From CAVTLG01 sp963735495 (GTDB lineage Bacteria; Chloroflexota; Ktedonobacteria; Ktedonobacterales; Ktedonobacteraceae), in NCBI GenBank assembly GCA_963735495.1, contig CAVTLG010000002.1, forward strand, positions 1,783,452 through 1,847,451: a stretch of 64,000 nt of DNA. The letters run 5' to 3'. Below the pieces are notes generated by a model that was not told where the DNA came from, ran no database searches, and saw only the letters and a program-made list of their open reading frames with translations. Position numbers and translations under genes: made by a program. This document shows, piece after piece, positions 1 to 8,058 of this stretch (its first letter is position 1; every line of letters begins with the position of its first letter).

Positions 1-104
1 ACCACCAGTGTGCGTTTGCCAAGCGTGGCGGAGCGCACTGCAGTCGCGGCAGAAATGGTTGTTTTACCAACCCCGCCTTTGCCAAGATAAAGAATGATGC
101 GCAT
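1..104 (-). CDS. ArsA/GET3-like ATPase, N-terminal fragment (partial)
   Basis: The first 34 codons of a minus-strand gene that runs off the left edge. The translation opens MRIILYLGKGGVGKTTISA, a deviant Walker A loop (GKGGVGKT) typical of the ArsA/MinD/Get3 class of P-loop ATPases. Arsenite or tail-anchored-protein ATPases of this class start almost at once with this loop, as here. The substrate cannot be judged from the N-terminus, and a MinD/ParA relative is possible. Confidence 0.7.
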   Translation of the reverse strand, partial: MRIILYLGKGGVGKTTISAATAVRSATLGKRTLV

Positions 105-348
105 AGAATTCCTTATTTTCAGCTACTCACGGGCATTCAAACGTGTCCGATACACAACACCCTGAATGCAAGCAAAGATCTTCCCTATGCGGACGTTCCC
201 AGTATGGCTGCTGCAGGCTCAGACATGTTCTGGGATGTTTCCTGCACTGTGTACGTGGTGTGGTGCTTCATGATGACAGGTCCACACCAACATATACGCA
301 AATGGTAGTGTTCTGGTTTGATCGTCCTAGCCTCCCCGCTAATTCTTC

Positions 349-469
349 GGTCTCCATCCTTCCGAGGGAAAACGTTGGGAAATGGGGTAGGTGCGTCACC
401 TCGCGTGCGCCCCGGGGGCGGTCGCAAGGACACGCCCCTACCCCATTTCCCCCGCATGGACGGAGAGCC
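349..469. mobile_element. MITE-like element, family A, intact copy with 9-bp target duplication
   Basis: A 121-bp non-coding element flanked by the perfect direct repeat TAATTCTTC (340-348 and 470-478). Its ends are related inverted repeats (GGTCTCCATCC on the left, the complement of GGCTCTCCGTCC on the right). Inside, GGGAAATGGGGTAGG pairs with a matching CCCTACCCCATTTCCC arm. Related copies lie at 6392-8044 (split), 20726-20826, 37873-38058 and 43454-43592. It carries no coding sequence, so it would need a transposase supplied in trans. Confidence 0.75.
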
Positions 470-500
470 TAATTCTTCACTAAATAGTTACAACATATAT

Positions 501-539
501 AAAAAAAGCCTGCTACCCCTTTTACAGAGTACCAGGCTT
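501..539 (-). terminator. Rho-independent terminator
   Basis: On the minus strand AAGCCTGGTAC pairs with GTAGCAGGCTT (one mismatch) and is followed by a run of seven T. It lies 66 bases past the stop of the small gene at 605-817 and would end that transcript. Confidence 0.75.
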
Positions 540-604
540 ACATAGAGTCACAATATACTAAAGATTGTATACAATGCATCGAGTTAATCCATCTACAAGC
601 ATAG

Positions 605-817
605 TTACAGATCAATTTTGCCATGTACGACGAGGAGTCTCAGGAACTCCAGGTGACGTAAGACTTCAACACGGTCGCTTCCTCCGTGTTGATACCACTG
701 CCGCAGCCAGCACAGCGAAATAATCTCGTCCTGGTCAAAGCCATTTTGTGCGAGCACATCTGTGTCTGTTTCAGCATCATCAATGTTTGTAATCATTTCC
801 AGAGGTTGTGTGTTCAT
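605..817 (-). CDS. Small acidic hypothetical protein (70 aa)
   Basis: I do not recognise the family. The protein starts MNTQPLEMITNIDDAE and is acidic in its first half, with a conserved-looking core (DEIISLCWLRQWYQHGG) and a Leu-rich end. ATG at 817 is preferred over the GTG at 832 because GGAAGG sits seven bases before it. No signal peptide or membrane segment is visible. A terminator follows at 501-539, which supports a short stand-alone transcription unit. Confidence 0.5.
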   Translation of the reverse strand: MNTQPLEMITNIDDAETDTDVLAQNGFDQDEIISLCWLRQWYQHGGSDRVEVLRHLEFLRLLVVHGKIDL

Positions 818-1059
818 ATTGTATCCTTCCACCTGCGCCTATGTGGGCGTTTCAACACTGCCGCCTTCCGCTTGATATAGATATTCCGATTATCTGGTAT
901 GAGAAGAGCCACTCTACTAGATTAAGACGCCCAGTCCCTCACTTTTTCAAATACCTATTTGTGGGCCCCCATATCATTCCCTACCCACCTTGTCTGGCTC
1001 TTGGCTAAAGAGTAAGCGGAAAAGCGTTTAGCAGCTAGCTATTTGGCAACAGTAAAAGT

Positions 1060-1086
1060 GTGAAATATTTCACCAGCACGCTGGTG
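1060..1086. promoter_or_regulatory. Two overlapping palindromes in a long gene-free stretch
   Basis: GTGAAATATTTCAC (1060-1073) is a perfect palindrome and CACCAGC-AC-GCTGGTG (1071-1086) is a second one sharing three bases with it. They lie upstream of the small gene at 605-817 in a spacer (818-1327) where I see no gene. They could be operator sites. No T-run follows, so a terminator is unlikely. Confidence 0.35.
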
Positions 1087-1327
1087 TGCGCTTATATATA
1101 CTACCGCTACACAGTAGAGGTTATCTATATAAGTCATCTGTCCTAATATACGTTCGAAATCCTCTAAAGGTTCCATCTACGAAGGCCCAATTTACCTACG
1201 CAGTAATATCACTTTATTTAACGCTGATTTTTTCGTAGTTTTACGTTCAATTTACGTTGACTGCGAGTATCGCTGTGAAAAAAGACGTCGAGACAGGACA
1301 AAGGGGGGCATGTCTGTCACCATCTCC

Positions 1328-1385
1328 AAAAATGTCGCTCGCCGCCCATGACGGAAACGTCGGTTTCCCCTCATGGACAGCGAGC
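1328..1385 (-). terminator. Terminator after leuS
   Basis: On the minus strand a long imperfect hairpin (about 22 paired bases, GCTCGCTGTCCATGA against TCATGGGCGGCGAGC, continuing into GGAAAC/GTTTCC) is followed by ATTTTT. It starts a few bases after the leuS stop codon. Confidence 0.65.
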
Positions 1386-1396
1386 CGCCGACAACG

Positions 1397-3877
1397 CTAG
1401 GTTGACGGAGCAATGACGATATTGACCAGGCGACCAGGCACGTAGATCACTTTTTGTACTGTGGCTGTGCCGATAAAGGTTTGTACTTTGGGGGTGTCCA
1501 ATGCCAATCTACGCACCTCTTCCTCGTTGATGGCAACTGGAACCTCAATACGCTCGCGTACTTTCCCGTTGATCTGTACCACTAACGTAAAGGTCTCTTC
1601 CTGTAGCAACGTCTCATCGTAGTCAGGCCAACTGCTCAGATGGATGCTGTCTTTGTGGCCGGTCAGATGCCACAACTCCTCAGTGATATGTGGTGCCAGT
1701 GGTGCCAGCAACTGCATCATCGTCTCTAACGTTTTACGGTAAGCTGAGCTATGCGCAACCTCGTCGTTTTGCTGCTTCAGCAGAACATTATTGCATTCCA
1801 TCAGGGCCGCTAACGCTGTATTGAAGTGGAAATTGCTCAGATCCTCGGTCACACGTTTGATCGTCTTGTTACGCAGACGCTCAATCGCTTTACTCTCCTT
1901 TGTTTCCGCAGCACTGACTTTCCCGCTGATCCAGGCATCGTTGATCAGGCTCCAGAAGCGATTCAGGTAGCGCCAGATACCCTCCAAGTTGTCCGCTCTA
2001 AAAGAGCCACCAGCGTCGAATGGTCCAATGAACATCATATAGCAACGCACGGTATCTGCGCCGTACTTCGCAACATATTTGTCGGGTGCTTCGACATTGC
2101 CGCGCGACTTGGACATCTTCTGTCCATCCGATCCCAGCACCATACCCTGATGGAACAGGCGCAGGAATGGCTCGTCGAAGTCCAGGTGTCCCATATCGTG
2201 CAGGGCTTTGACAAAGAAACGCGAGTACAGCAGGTGCAGAATTGCATGTTCTACGCCTCCTACATACTGATCGACGGGCAGCCACTCTTGCAGCTTTGTC
2301 GGACTCCAGGCTGCTTCGCTGTTATGCGGATCGGCATAGCGCAGGTAGTACCAGGATGAGTCGATGAACGTATCCATCGTATCGGCTTCGCGCGTGGCAG
2401 GACCTCCGCAGACCGGGCAGGTAGTGTGCAGAAACTCTGGCTCGTAGCGTAGCGGCGATTCTCCGGTGGCTTTAAACTGTACGTTCTCAGGCAGCCAGAC
2501 CGGCAGTTGCTCCTCTGGCACGGGGACCATGCCGTGCTCGGGACAATAAACGATGGGAATAGGCGAGCCCCAGTAACGTTGACGGCTGATCAACCAGTCA
2601 CGCAGACGGTAGGTGATCATGAATTTGCCATAACCCTGTTCCTCTGCGTACTTTGTGATCGTGGCAATGGCCTTGTCAGCAGGTGTGCCATCAAATGGAC
2701 CCGAGTTTACCAGCTCGCCCAGCGCCTCTCTGGCTGCTGTCCAGGTTGCAGGATCGCTCGCCTCCTCACCTGCTGGACGGATCACTTCGCGGATGGGAAT
2801 GCCAAATTTCCGTGCAAACGCGAAGTCACGCTGGTCATGAGCGGGTACACCCATGATTGCGCCCGCGCCATAGCTCATCAGCACATAGTCGGAGATCCAG
2901 ACCGGCACCTTTGCGCCGCTGACTGGATTGGTGACGTAGCCACCGGTAAAAACGCCAGTTTTCTCCTTCTCGGTACTCATGCGCTCGATTTCGGTCATGT
3001 GCCGTGCCTGTTCCACGTATGCCGTGACCGCGTCCCGCTGCGCCGCCGTCGTGATCTTATCGACCCAGGGATGCTCAGGTGCCAGCACAAAGAACGTCAC
3101 GCCATAAATGGTATCTGGACGTGTTGTGAAGACCGCTATCTCCTCGCGCTGGCCCGCCACCTCGGCCACAAAACACAGTTCCGCGCCCTCGCTGCGTCCA
3201 ATCCAGTTGCGCTGCATCGTCATGGTCTTTGCCGGCCAGTCAACGACTCCACTGAAGTCCAGCAGCCTTTCGGCGTAGGCGGAAATTTTCAGCAGCCACT
3301 GATCAATTTCTTTGCGCTCAACGACGCTGCCGCAGCGCTCACACGTACCATCTGCCAGCACCTGCTCGTTTGCCAGTGTTGTATTGCAGCTAGGACACCA
3401 GTTGGCGGGCGCTTTGGTACGATAGGCCAGTCCCTGTTTATAAAACTGCAAGAACAGCCACTGCGTCCATTTATAATAATCCGGCAGGCAGGTAACGACC
3501 TCGCGTTGCCAATCCCACTGGGCACCCATGGCGCGCAGTTGTTTGCGCATATTCTCGATGTTGGCTAACGTCCAGGTGTGTGCCTGGATACCGCGCTTAA
3601 TGGCCGCGTTCTCAGCCGGCAGGCCGAAGGCATCAAAGCCGATGGGCTGCATCACATTGTAGCCCTGCATGCGTTTAAAGCGTCCATACGTATCGAAGGG
3701 CGAATAGTTATACCAGTGTCCCATATGCAGATCGCCGGAGGGATATGGGAACATCACCAGGTGATAGAAATTTGGCTTAGGGGAGTTGTCTGATGTATGA
3801 TACAGCTGTTGCGCCTCCCATTGAGCCTGCCATTTGTCCTCGATTGCCTGAGGGTTATATTTTGTACGCGTAATCAT
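1397..3877 (-). CDS. leuS: Leucyl-tRNA synthetase
   Basis: Charges tRNA-Leu with leucine in the cytoplasm. The 826 residues match the usual bacterial length. The class I signatures are present: PYPSGDLHMGHWYNY (HIGH motif, residues 51-54) and KMSKSRGN in the C-terminal third. The inserted CP1 editing domain carries TTRPDTIYGV, and a zinc-binding segment (CPSCN...CERCG) lies near residues 160-185. ATG at 3877 follows GGGGAGGCTCTT, a strong ribosome site. Expression should be controlled by the T-box leader at 3987-4338, whose specifier codon is CTC (Leu). Confidence 0.97.
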   Translation of the reverse strand: MITRTKYNPQAIEDKWQAQWEAQQLYHTSDNSPKPNFYHLVMFPYPSGDLHMGHWYNYSPFDTYGRFKRMQGYNVMQPIGFDAFGLPAENAAIKRGIQAHTWTLANIENMRKQLRAMGAQWDWQREVVTCLPDYYKWTQWLFLQFYKQGLAYRTKAPANWCPSCNTTLANEQVLADGTCERCGSVVERKEIDQWLLKISAYAERLLDFSGVVDWPAKTMTMQRNWIGRSEGAELCFVAEVAGQREEIAVFTTRPDTIYGVTFFVLAPEHPWVDKITTAAQRDAVTAYVEQARHMTEIERMSTEKEKTGVFTGGYVTNPVSGAKVPVWISDYVLMSYGAGAIMGVPAHDQRDFAFARKFGIPIREVIRPAGEEASDPATWTAAREALGELVNSGPFDGTPADKAIATITKYAEEQGYGKFMITYRLRDWLISRQRYWGSPIPIVYCPEHGMVPVPEEQLPVWLPENVQFKATGESPLRYEPEFLHTTCPVCGGPATREADTMDTFIDSSWYYLRYADPHNSEAAWSPTKLQEWLPVDQYVGGVEHAILHLLYSRFFVKALHDMGHLDFDEPFLRLFHQGMVLGSDGQKMSKSRGNVEAPDKYVAKYGADTVRCYMMFIGPFDAGGSFRADNLEGIWRYLNRFWSLINDAWISGKVSAAETKESKAIERLRNKTIKRVTEDLSNFHFNTALAALMECNNVLLKQQNDEVAHSSAYRKTLETMMQLLAPLAPHITEELWHLTGHKDSIHLSSWPDYDETLLQEETFTLVVQINGKVRERIEVPVAINEEEVRRLALDTPKVQTFIGTATVQKVIYVPGRLVNIVIAPST

Positions 3878-4057
3878 AAGAGCCTCCCCATTGTCTTTAA
3901 TGCCCAGATGCTGTAAAAAGTGCTGGAATATGGTGAAAGAGTAAAGCGATGTAACTGTACACAGCTATAGACAGTAACTCATAAGAAAAAGACCTTTCAT
4001 CCCGAGGGACGAAAGGTCTTTCCGTGGTACCACCCTGATTTTCGATCCAGGCAGAAA

Positions 4058-4133
4058 TGGTGGACCTGAGGGGATTCGAACCCCTGACCTTCTCCATGCC
4101 ATGGAGATGCTCTCCCAGCTGCGCTACAGGCCC
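4058..4133 (-). tRNA. tRNA-Ala (anticodon GGC)
   Basis: A 76-nt cloverleaf on the minus strand. GGGCCTG pairs with CAGGTCC in the acceptor, the anticodon arm is TCTCC-ATGGCAT-GGAGA giving anticodon GGC, the T arm is AGGGG-TTCGAAT-CCCCT, and 3' ACCA is encoded. It has its own promoter (4168-4196) and sits inside the leuS T-box leader, about 21 bases before the antiterminator. Confidence 0.95.
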
Positions 4134-4167
4134 ATATGTTGCTGGTACTGCCTTTGATCTACTCTCA

Positions 4168-4196
4168 ATTATACGCGATAACGGGCGTCCCGACAA
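4168..4196 (-). promoter_or_regulatory. Sigma-70-type promoter for tRNA-Ala(GGC)
   Basis: On the minus strand TTGTCG (4191-4196), a 17-base spacer, then TATAAT (4168-4173). It lies 34 bases before the tRNA 5' end and within the leuS leader, so transcripts starting here contain the tRNA and the antiterminator/terminator but no stem I. Confidence 0.65.
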
Positions 4197-4338
4197 GTGC
4201 TAACTGCTCTGCCGCTTTGGCTGCTACCTCACACTTATTGCTCACAGGCGAGTTCAGTCTCTTTTTTGTAGCCTCGCACCATCCGGCTGCTCTCTGCATG
4301 AGAGAAACTTACTACTCCTGCTCGTCGCTCTTCCCCAT

Positions 4339-4367
4339 ACTATATCATAGACGTTTGCGATTTGCAA
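4339..4367 (-). promoter_or_regulatory. Promoter of the leuS T-box leader
   Basis: On the minus strand TTGCAA (4362-4367), 17 bases, TATAGT (4339-4344). Transcription would begin near 4332, just before stem I of the T-box. Confidence 0.65.
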
Positions 4368-4392
4368 GGTATGAAATAAGCGCTGGTACGAT

Positions 4393-4468
4393 TGGTGGAG
4401 ATGAGGGGGCTCGAACCCCTGACCTCGACAGTGCGATTGTCGCGCTCTCCCAACTGAGCTACATCCCC
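4393..4468 (-). tRNA. tRNA-Ala (anticodon CGC)
   Basis: A 76-nt cloverleaf on the minus strand. GGGGATG pairs with CATCTCC, the anticodon arm is CGACA-ATCGCAC-TGTCG giving anticodon CGC, the T arm is AGGGG-TTCGAGC-CCCCT, and 3' ACCA is encoded. A promoter sits directly upstream at 4480-4508. It is the second alanine tRNA in the leuS leader region and reads the GCG codon. Confidence 0.95.
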
Positions 4469-4479
4469 AGGCAAGGACG

Positions 4480-4508
4480 ATAATAGCATACTGGCCGCGA
4501 CTTGTAAA
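4480..4508 (-). promoter_or_regulatory. Promoter of tRNA-Ala(CGC)
   Basis: On the minus strand TTTACA (4503-4508), 17 bases, TATTAT (4480-4485), 12 bases before the tRNA 5' end. Confidence 0.6.
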
Positions 4509-4728
4509 GCCCTTTTTGAACAAATTTGTGGACCGGCCCTGACTTTTGCATATGTGCTACCTCTCAACTTCTCCTGCATTGGTTTTTTCCGGCTTTTAAC
4601 CCATGTATAACGACACAAAGTTGTGGTACAAAAAATGCTGGGGTGGTGCGTTTAGAGATTATGGAGGGTTACTATTCTTGAGAAAATAGTGCGCGACTCC
4701 AGTAGCTCGCGTTTTGAGAGGTGTGGAA

Positions 4729-5145
4729 ATGATGTATTACCGCGTCGCGTTTTGTGTGGAACAGGCGTCTGGGGACACACAAACATTAATCTGGAAGTGG
4801 AGATCGACGGTGCTGACCTCGACTCAGGCGCTCTTTACTCTGCTAAAGGTCTATAGCAATGTGCCACAGGAACAAATTCGCATATTTTTTGCTTCTTCGG
4901 AGCATGAAATGGATGCCATGTTAACCAGGCAAAATCAGGGCCTGGTGTCTAGCTCCATGACGGCTGATCAGTTTCTGACGGATAAAAGTATCAATGCGCT
5001 GGATGTGAAACGCCTGGAGCTTGAACTGAGTATTGCTAAGGATCATAATACCCCATATGTGTTTACTTTGCCCTCTGCTCTGTCAGAGTTACTGGCCTGG
5101 ACACGGCTGCTGGCAAGGGTGCAAAATGGAGAACTCGAAAGTTAA
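4729..5145 (+). CDS. Hypothetical protein (138 aa)
   Basis: I do not recognise the family. It begins MMYYRVAFCVEQASGDTQTLIWKW, is mixed alpha/beta in appearance, and has no signal peptide or membrane span. The first 40 residues read like a conserved strand-rich start (YRVAFC...WKWRSTVLTS), with later amphipathic helices. ATG at 4729 is preferred to the TTG at 4714 because GAGAGG falls a suitable distance upstream. It stands alone between the tRNA genes and a convergent lipoprotein gene. Confidence 0.6.
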   Translation: MMYYRVAFCVEQASGDTQTLIWKWRSTVLTSTQALFTLLKVYSNVPQEQIRIFFASSEHEMDAMLTRQNQGLVSSSMTADQFLTDKSINALDVKRLELELSIAKDHNTPYVFTLPSALSELLAWTRLLARVQNGELES

Positions 5146-5180
5146 TTGCTCCGCATAACTCTTCTGGTCCGCTAAAAGCG

Positions 5181-5217
5181 CCGGGGAAATTGGCTCAAAC
5201 ATGGCCAATTTCCCCGG
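5181..5217. terminator. Strong hairpin between convergent genes
   Basis: CCGGGGAAATTGG pairs perfectly with CCAATTTCCCCGG around an 11-base loop. It lies between the ends of the genes at 4729-5145 (+) and 5291-6259 (-). No T-run follows on either strand, so it is only a possible bidirectional terminator. Confidence 0.5.
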
Positions 5218-5290
5218 TATGTATGCGCATGCCTTTTCCGGGAGATGCTATGGCTTGCCTGTACTATGAGTTGAGCATAATCTGTGACGG

Positions 5291-6259
5291 TTATGGCCCT
5301 TCCAGCACACAGCCATGACGTACATTATCCCACTCTTCCTGGATAAGATAGGTGTTGCCGTGCCACGTCACATTCCCGTTTGTCTGTGGATTGATCGTAG
5401 CAGGCGGAAGAGGACACTTGTCAGCCATCTCATCCCCACTCTTGTCAAACCAGCCAGTGAGATATGGGTCGGAAACTGCTTCCATCAGTTCGTGCGATGC
5501 TGCGCCAATGGCAATATCAGCGATATGGTCGTGATTGGGTGACTGTGGCACCACAACACACTGATCCTGGCCGTTTGCATATGGATAATACACATCGGCG
5601 ATAGGTGAGCCATTGTGTATATTCGTTTCATCTGGACGATCCCCAAGATACCCATGTGCTCCGCAGCCGTTACTGACAATTGGGAAGAGGAAGAAGAGGT
5701 TGTGTGCATTATGGTAATCCCAGTTATTGCGCGTCGCGACGTTCATGACTTCTTGATGGAAATATTGTCCCCAATCTGTACCAACGGATGTGCGAAACGC
5801 TGTTGGGAAGGCGGTTGTTTGATCCGTAACAGAGCCTGCTACCCTGGCTCCAGTTGGGGCATTGCCATGGGAATCGGTATATTGTAAAAGATTGGCGTAC
5901 AGAGGACTTGTACCAACATCGTGGAAGAATCTGGTCAACAAAGGAATATAATCGGACGTTGGCTGCTCGTATTGAGGGTCAATCCAAAAGATAAGATAGA
6001 TGTTTACAACTCCATTGATTACAGGCCCGCCATGATATATCAGGTTTGTCGTGTCCTTAGGATCTACTCCAGAATCCACACGGGGTGTTGGGTTATAGGT
6101 GGGCCACACAGGGGTCGTCGAGGCAGACGGACTCGCTGATGGAGTCTTCTGACCTGGAGATATGGAGAATGAACTCTGACTACTTATTCCGCAAGCCGAA
6201 AGTGAAGCGATAAGAAATAAAATACAGCTCACTACTGAAAGCAACGGAGTTTTTTTCAT
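5291..6259 (-). CDS. Exported lipoprotein with HELMEAVSDP motif (EXORDIUM-like)
   Basis: The N-terminus is a lipoprotein signal peptide: KK, a hydrophobic stretch, then LSAC with the lipid-bearing Cys at about residue 23. A Ser/Thr/Pro-rich linker follows. The folded part contains GGPVINGVVNIYLIFW, then ASHELMEAVSDP and GWFDKSGDEMADKC. That His-Glu...Asp-Pro pattern followed by GW-D-x-SG-x-E-x-x-D-x-C is seen in bacterial relatives of the phosphate-induced/EXORDIUM family and recalls zinc peptidases, though catalysis is not shown. It is predicted to be anchored outside the membrane. The gene has no operon partners. Confidence 0.7.
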   Translation of the reverse strand: MKKTPLLSVVSCILFLIASLSACGISSQSSFSISPGQKTPSASPSASTTPVWPTYNPTPRVDSGVDPKDTTNLIYHGGPVINGVVNIYLIFWIDPQYEQPTSDYIPLLTRFFHDVGTSPLYANLLQYTDSHGNAPTGARVAGSVTDQTTAFPTAFRTSVGTDWGQYFHQEVMNVATRNNWDYHNAHNLFFLFPIVSNGCGAHGYLGDRPDETNIHNGSPIADVYYPYANGQDQCVVVPQSPNHDHIADIAIGAASHELMEAVSDPYLTGWFDKSGDEMADKCPLPPATINPQTNGNVTWHGNTYLIQEEWDNVRHGCVLEGP

Positions 6260-6462
6260 ATCCTTATTATGTCCTATCCTTTTTTCTATGCCCTTATTTT
6301 CTGTTCGCCAGCAGAAAACGGCGAGGGGGATAGAGGGTCAGAATACGATGGTAGCATAGACTGGTTGTTGGAAATGGCATAAATTCGTCGACAACCGGGT
6401 AGGGGCGTGTCCTGGCGACCGCCCTGGAGGCCACGATGCGAGGCCCGGGGCGCACGCAAGGT

Positions 6463-8019
6463 CTGTCTTTTACCCACAACGTTCAAGTACAAAGAATGGT
6501 AGAATGAGAGGAGGGAAAGAAGAGAAAGAAAGAGGAAAGGCGAGAAAAGATGGAATGGAGTGGAAGGGAAAGTGCAACGGAATGGGCAGTGATGACGTAT
6601 GGATCGGTGCGGCTGGAAGATGAACGGCGAACGCAACGAGCCGTGAAGATGGCAAGTGCACTGGCACGAGATCCGATGGGTTCATTGCCCAAACAATTGG
6701 GAGGGCAAGCAGCGACGAAAGCAGGGTACCGCTTCTTGGAGAGTGCGAAGACGAGCTATGAACAACTGATGGAGCCACATGAGCAGCAGACGAAAGAGCG
6801 GATGCAGCAACGCAAGCGGGTCTTGCTGATCCAAGATATGACGGAAGTGGATTATGCGCACCATCCCAAAACGAGTGGATTGGGCCCCATCGGCAATGGG
6901 AGCCATCAGGGCTACCTGCTGCAAACGGTGCTGGCGGTGGACCCGAGCAATAGGCAAGTGCTGGGCATAGCCACCCAGGAAGCGTTTTTGCGACAGCCCG
7001 CTCCAGCCGGAGAAACAAGTCACCAGCGAGGCAAGCGCAAACAGAAAGAAGCGGAGGTCTGGCAACGACAAGCACAGCAGATCGGGGAGGCACCAACAGG
7101 ATGTGAATATATTCATGTGGGGGACCGAGGCAGTGATATCTTTGCGTTTTTGCGAGCGTGTCTCAAGCAGAACGGTGGCTTTGAGGTGCGCGTGCAGCAT
7201 GATCGGAGAGTGGATCTGCGGGTGGATCAAGCCGAGACCCCGCTTTCCCCCGGAGCGCTTCGTCATGGAAAGAAGCGACCAGCCGGACAAGAGCCCACCC
7301 AGCATCTCTTCGAGGAGGTGAGAAGTTGGCCATCGATGGGGCAAGACACGATCCAGTTGGATGGCAATCACAAGCGCAAGCAACGAGCAGCCCACCTGAG
7401 CATCAGTTGGGGAACGCTCCGGCTCTGGCCTCCCGATGGGCCAGCAGGCAAAGGAGAGGTGCCACTGGTGGTCACCGTGGTCAGAACCTGGGAAGCCAAC
7501 CCACCAGAAGGGCAAGAGGCGCTCGAATGGCTGCTGGTAACCTCGGTGGCAGTCCAGAACGAAGAGGACGCCTGGGAGCGGGTCGAATGGTATCGCATGC
7601 GCTGGATCGTGGAGGATTATCACCAATGTCTCAAAACGGGCTGTCAGATTGAGGCACGTCAGGTGCAAACCTATGAGGGATTGCGCACCTTGTTGGGGTT
7701 TCTGGCTCCCTTAGCCGTGCGCCTCTTACAATTACGAGACGTGGCCCGCCAGGAGCCCGAGCGGCCTGCCCAGGAAGTCCTGCCAGCGGATGTGGTCAAA
7801 GTCGTGGCGCATCTGGCCCACGTTTCTGCTCAACGGTTGACCACGCAACGATGCTGGCACCGCATCGCTCAGGCGGGTGGGTATTTGGGACGCAAGGGAG
7901 ATGGAGAGCCAGGTTGGAAAACCCTTTGGAAAGGATGGTTATACATCCAAACTCTCATCGAAGGGGTTCACCTAGCCTCTCAACTCTCACTCGAATAGAA
8001 AATTGTGGGTAAAAGACAG
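6463..8019 (+). mobile_element. Complete IS4-family insertion sequence (1,557 bp)
   Basis: The ends are perfect 17-bp inverted repeats, CTGTCTTTTACCCACAA on the left and its complement on the right. The element is flanked by the direct repeat CGCAAGGT (6455-6462 and 8020-8027), an 8-bp target duplication. It holds one intact transposase gene at 6550-7998, so it may still be mobile. Confidence 0.9.
6550..7998 (+). CDS. IS4-family DDE transposase
   Basis: 482 residues. The N-terminal part (RLEDERRTQRAVKMASALARDP...AGYRFLES) resembles the DNA-binding region of Tn5/IS50-type transposases. VLLIQDMTEVDY holds the first catalytic Asp, IHVGDRGSDIF the second, and YRMRWIVEDYHQCLK matches the Y-R-E-K signature around the catalytic Glu. 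The gene fills most of the IS and is intact. AAAGG lies nine bases before the chosen ATG. It catalyses cut-and-paste movement of the element. Confidence 0.9.
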   Translation: MEWSGRESATEWAVMTYGSVRLEDERRTQRAVKMASALARDPMGSLPKQLGGQAATKAGYRFLESAKTSYEQLMEPHEQQTKERMQQRKRVLLIQDMTEVDYAHHPKTSGLGPIGNGSHQGYLLQTVLAVDPSNRQVLGIATQEAFLRQPAPAGETSHQRGKRKQKEAEVWQRQAQQIGEAPTGCEYIHVGDRGSDIFAFLRACLKQNGGFEVRVQHDRRVDLRVDQAETPLSPGALRHGKKRPAGQEPTQHLFEEVRSWPSMGQDTIQLDGNHKRKQRAAHLSISWGTLRLWPPDGPAGKGEVPLVVTVVRTWEANPPEGQEALEWLLVTSVAVQNEEDAWERVEWYRMRWIVEDYHQCLKTGCQIEARQVQTYEGLRTLLGFLAPLAVRLLQLRDVARQEPERPAQEVLPADVVKVVAHLAHVSAQRLTTQRCWHRIAQAGGYLGRKGDGEPGWKTLWKGWLYIQTLIEGVHLASQLSLE

Positions 8020-8058
8020 CGCAAGGTGACGCCCCTACCCGTTGAAACCCATGGCTGG

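Larger units (their letters stand above)
3987..4338 (-). promoter_or_regulatory. leuS T-box leader, interrupted by a tRNA-Ala gene
   Basis: On the minus strand the parts appear in order. First comes stem I with the AGAGAG...GGTGCGAGGCT features (about 4335-4265). Then comes the specifier loop GAA-CTC-GCC...GAGC with specifier CTC at 4250-4252. The T-box antiterminator core GGGTGGTACCACGG is at 4022-4036. A terminator hairpin, AAAGACCTTTCGTCCC against GGGATGAAAGGTCTTT plus T-run, is at 3987-4021. Uncharged tRNA-Leu should stabilise the antiterminator and allow leuS transcription. A complete tRNA-Ala gene (4058-4133) lies between the specifier part and the antiterminator, which is not normal T-box architecture. 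Confidence 0.85.
6392..8044. repeat. Family A MITE-like repeat split by an IS4-type insertion
   Basis: CAACCGGGTAGGGGCGTG (from 6392) and GACGCCCCTACCCGTTG (to 8044) are the two arms of a family A hairpin repeat. The IS4-type element at 6463-8019 separates them. Removing the element and one copy of its 8-bp duplication restores a continuous repeat resembling the copies at 37873-38058 and 43454-43592. The right arm ends 15 bases from the lpdA stop codon. Confidence 0.75.

Noticed and set aside
2507..3568. 353-codon open frame opposite leuS
   Set aside because: It is a shadow frame of leuS; its composition follows the synthetase codons and no domain is visible.
6286..7668. Long minus-strand frames opposite the IS4 transposase
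   Set aside because: They are shadow frames of the transposase coding strand.
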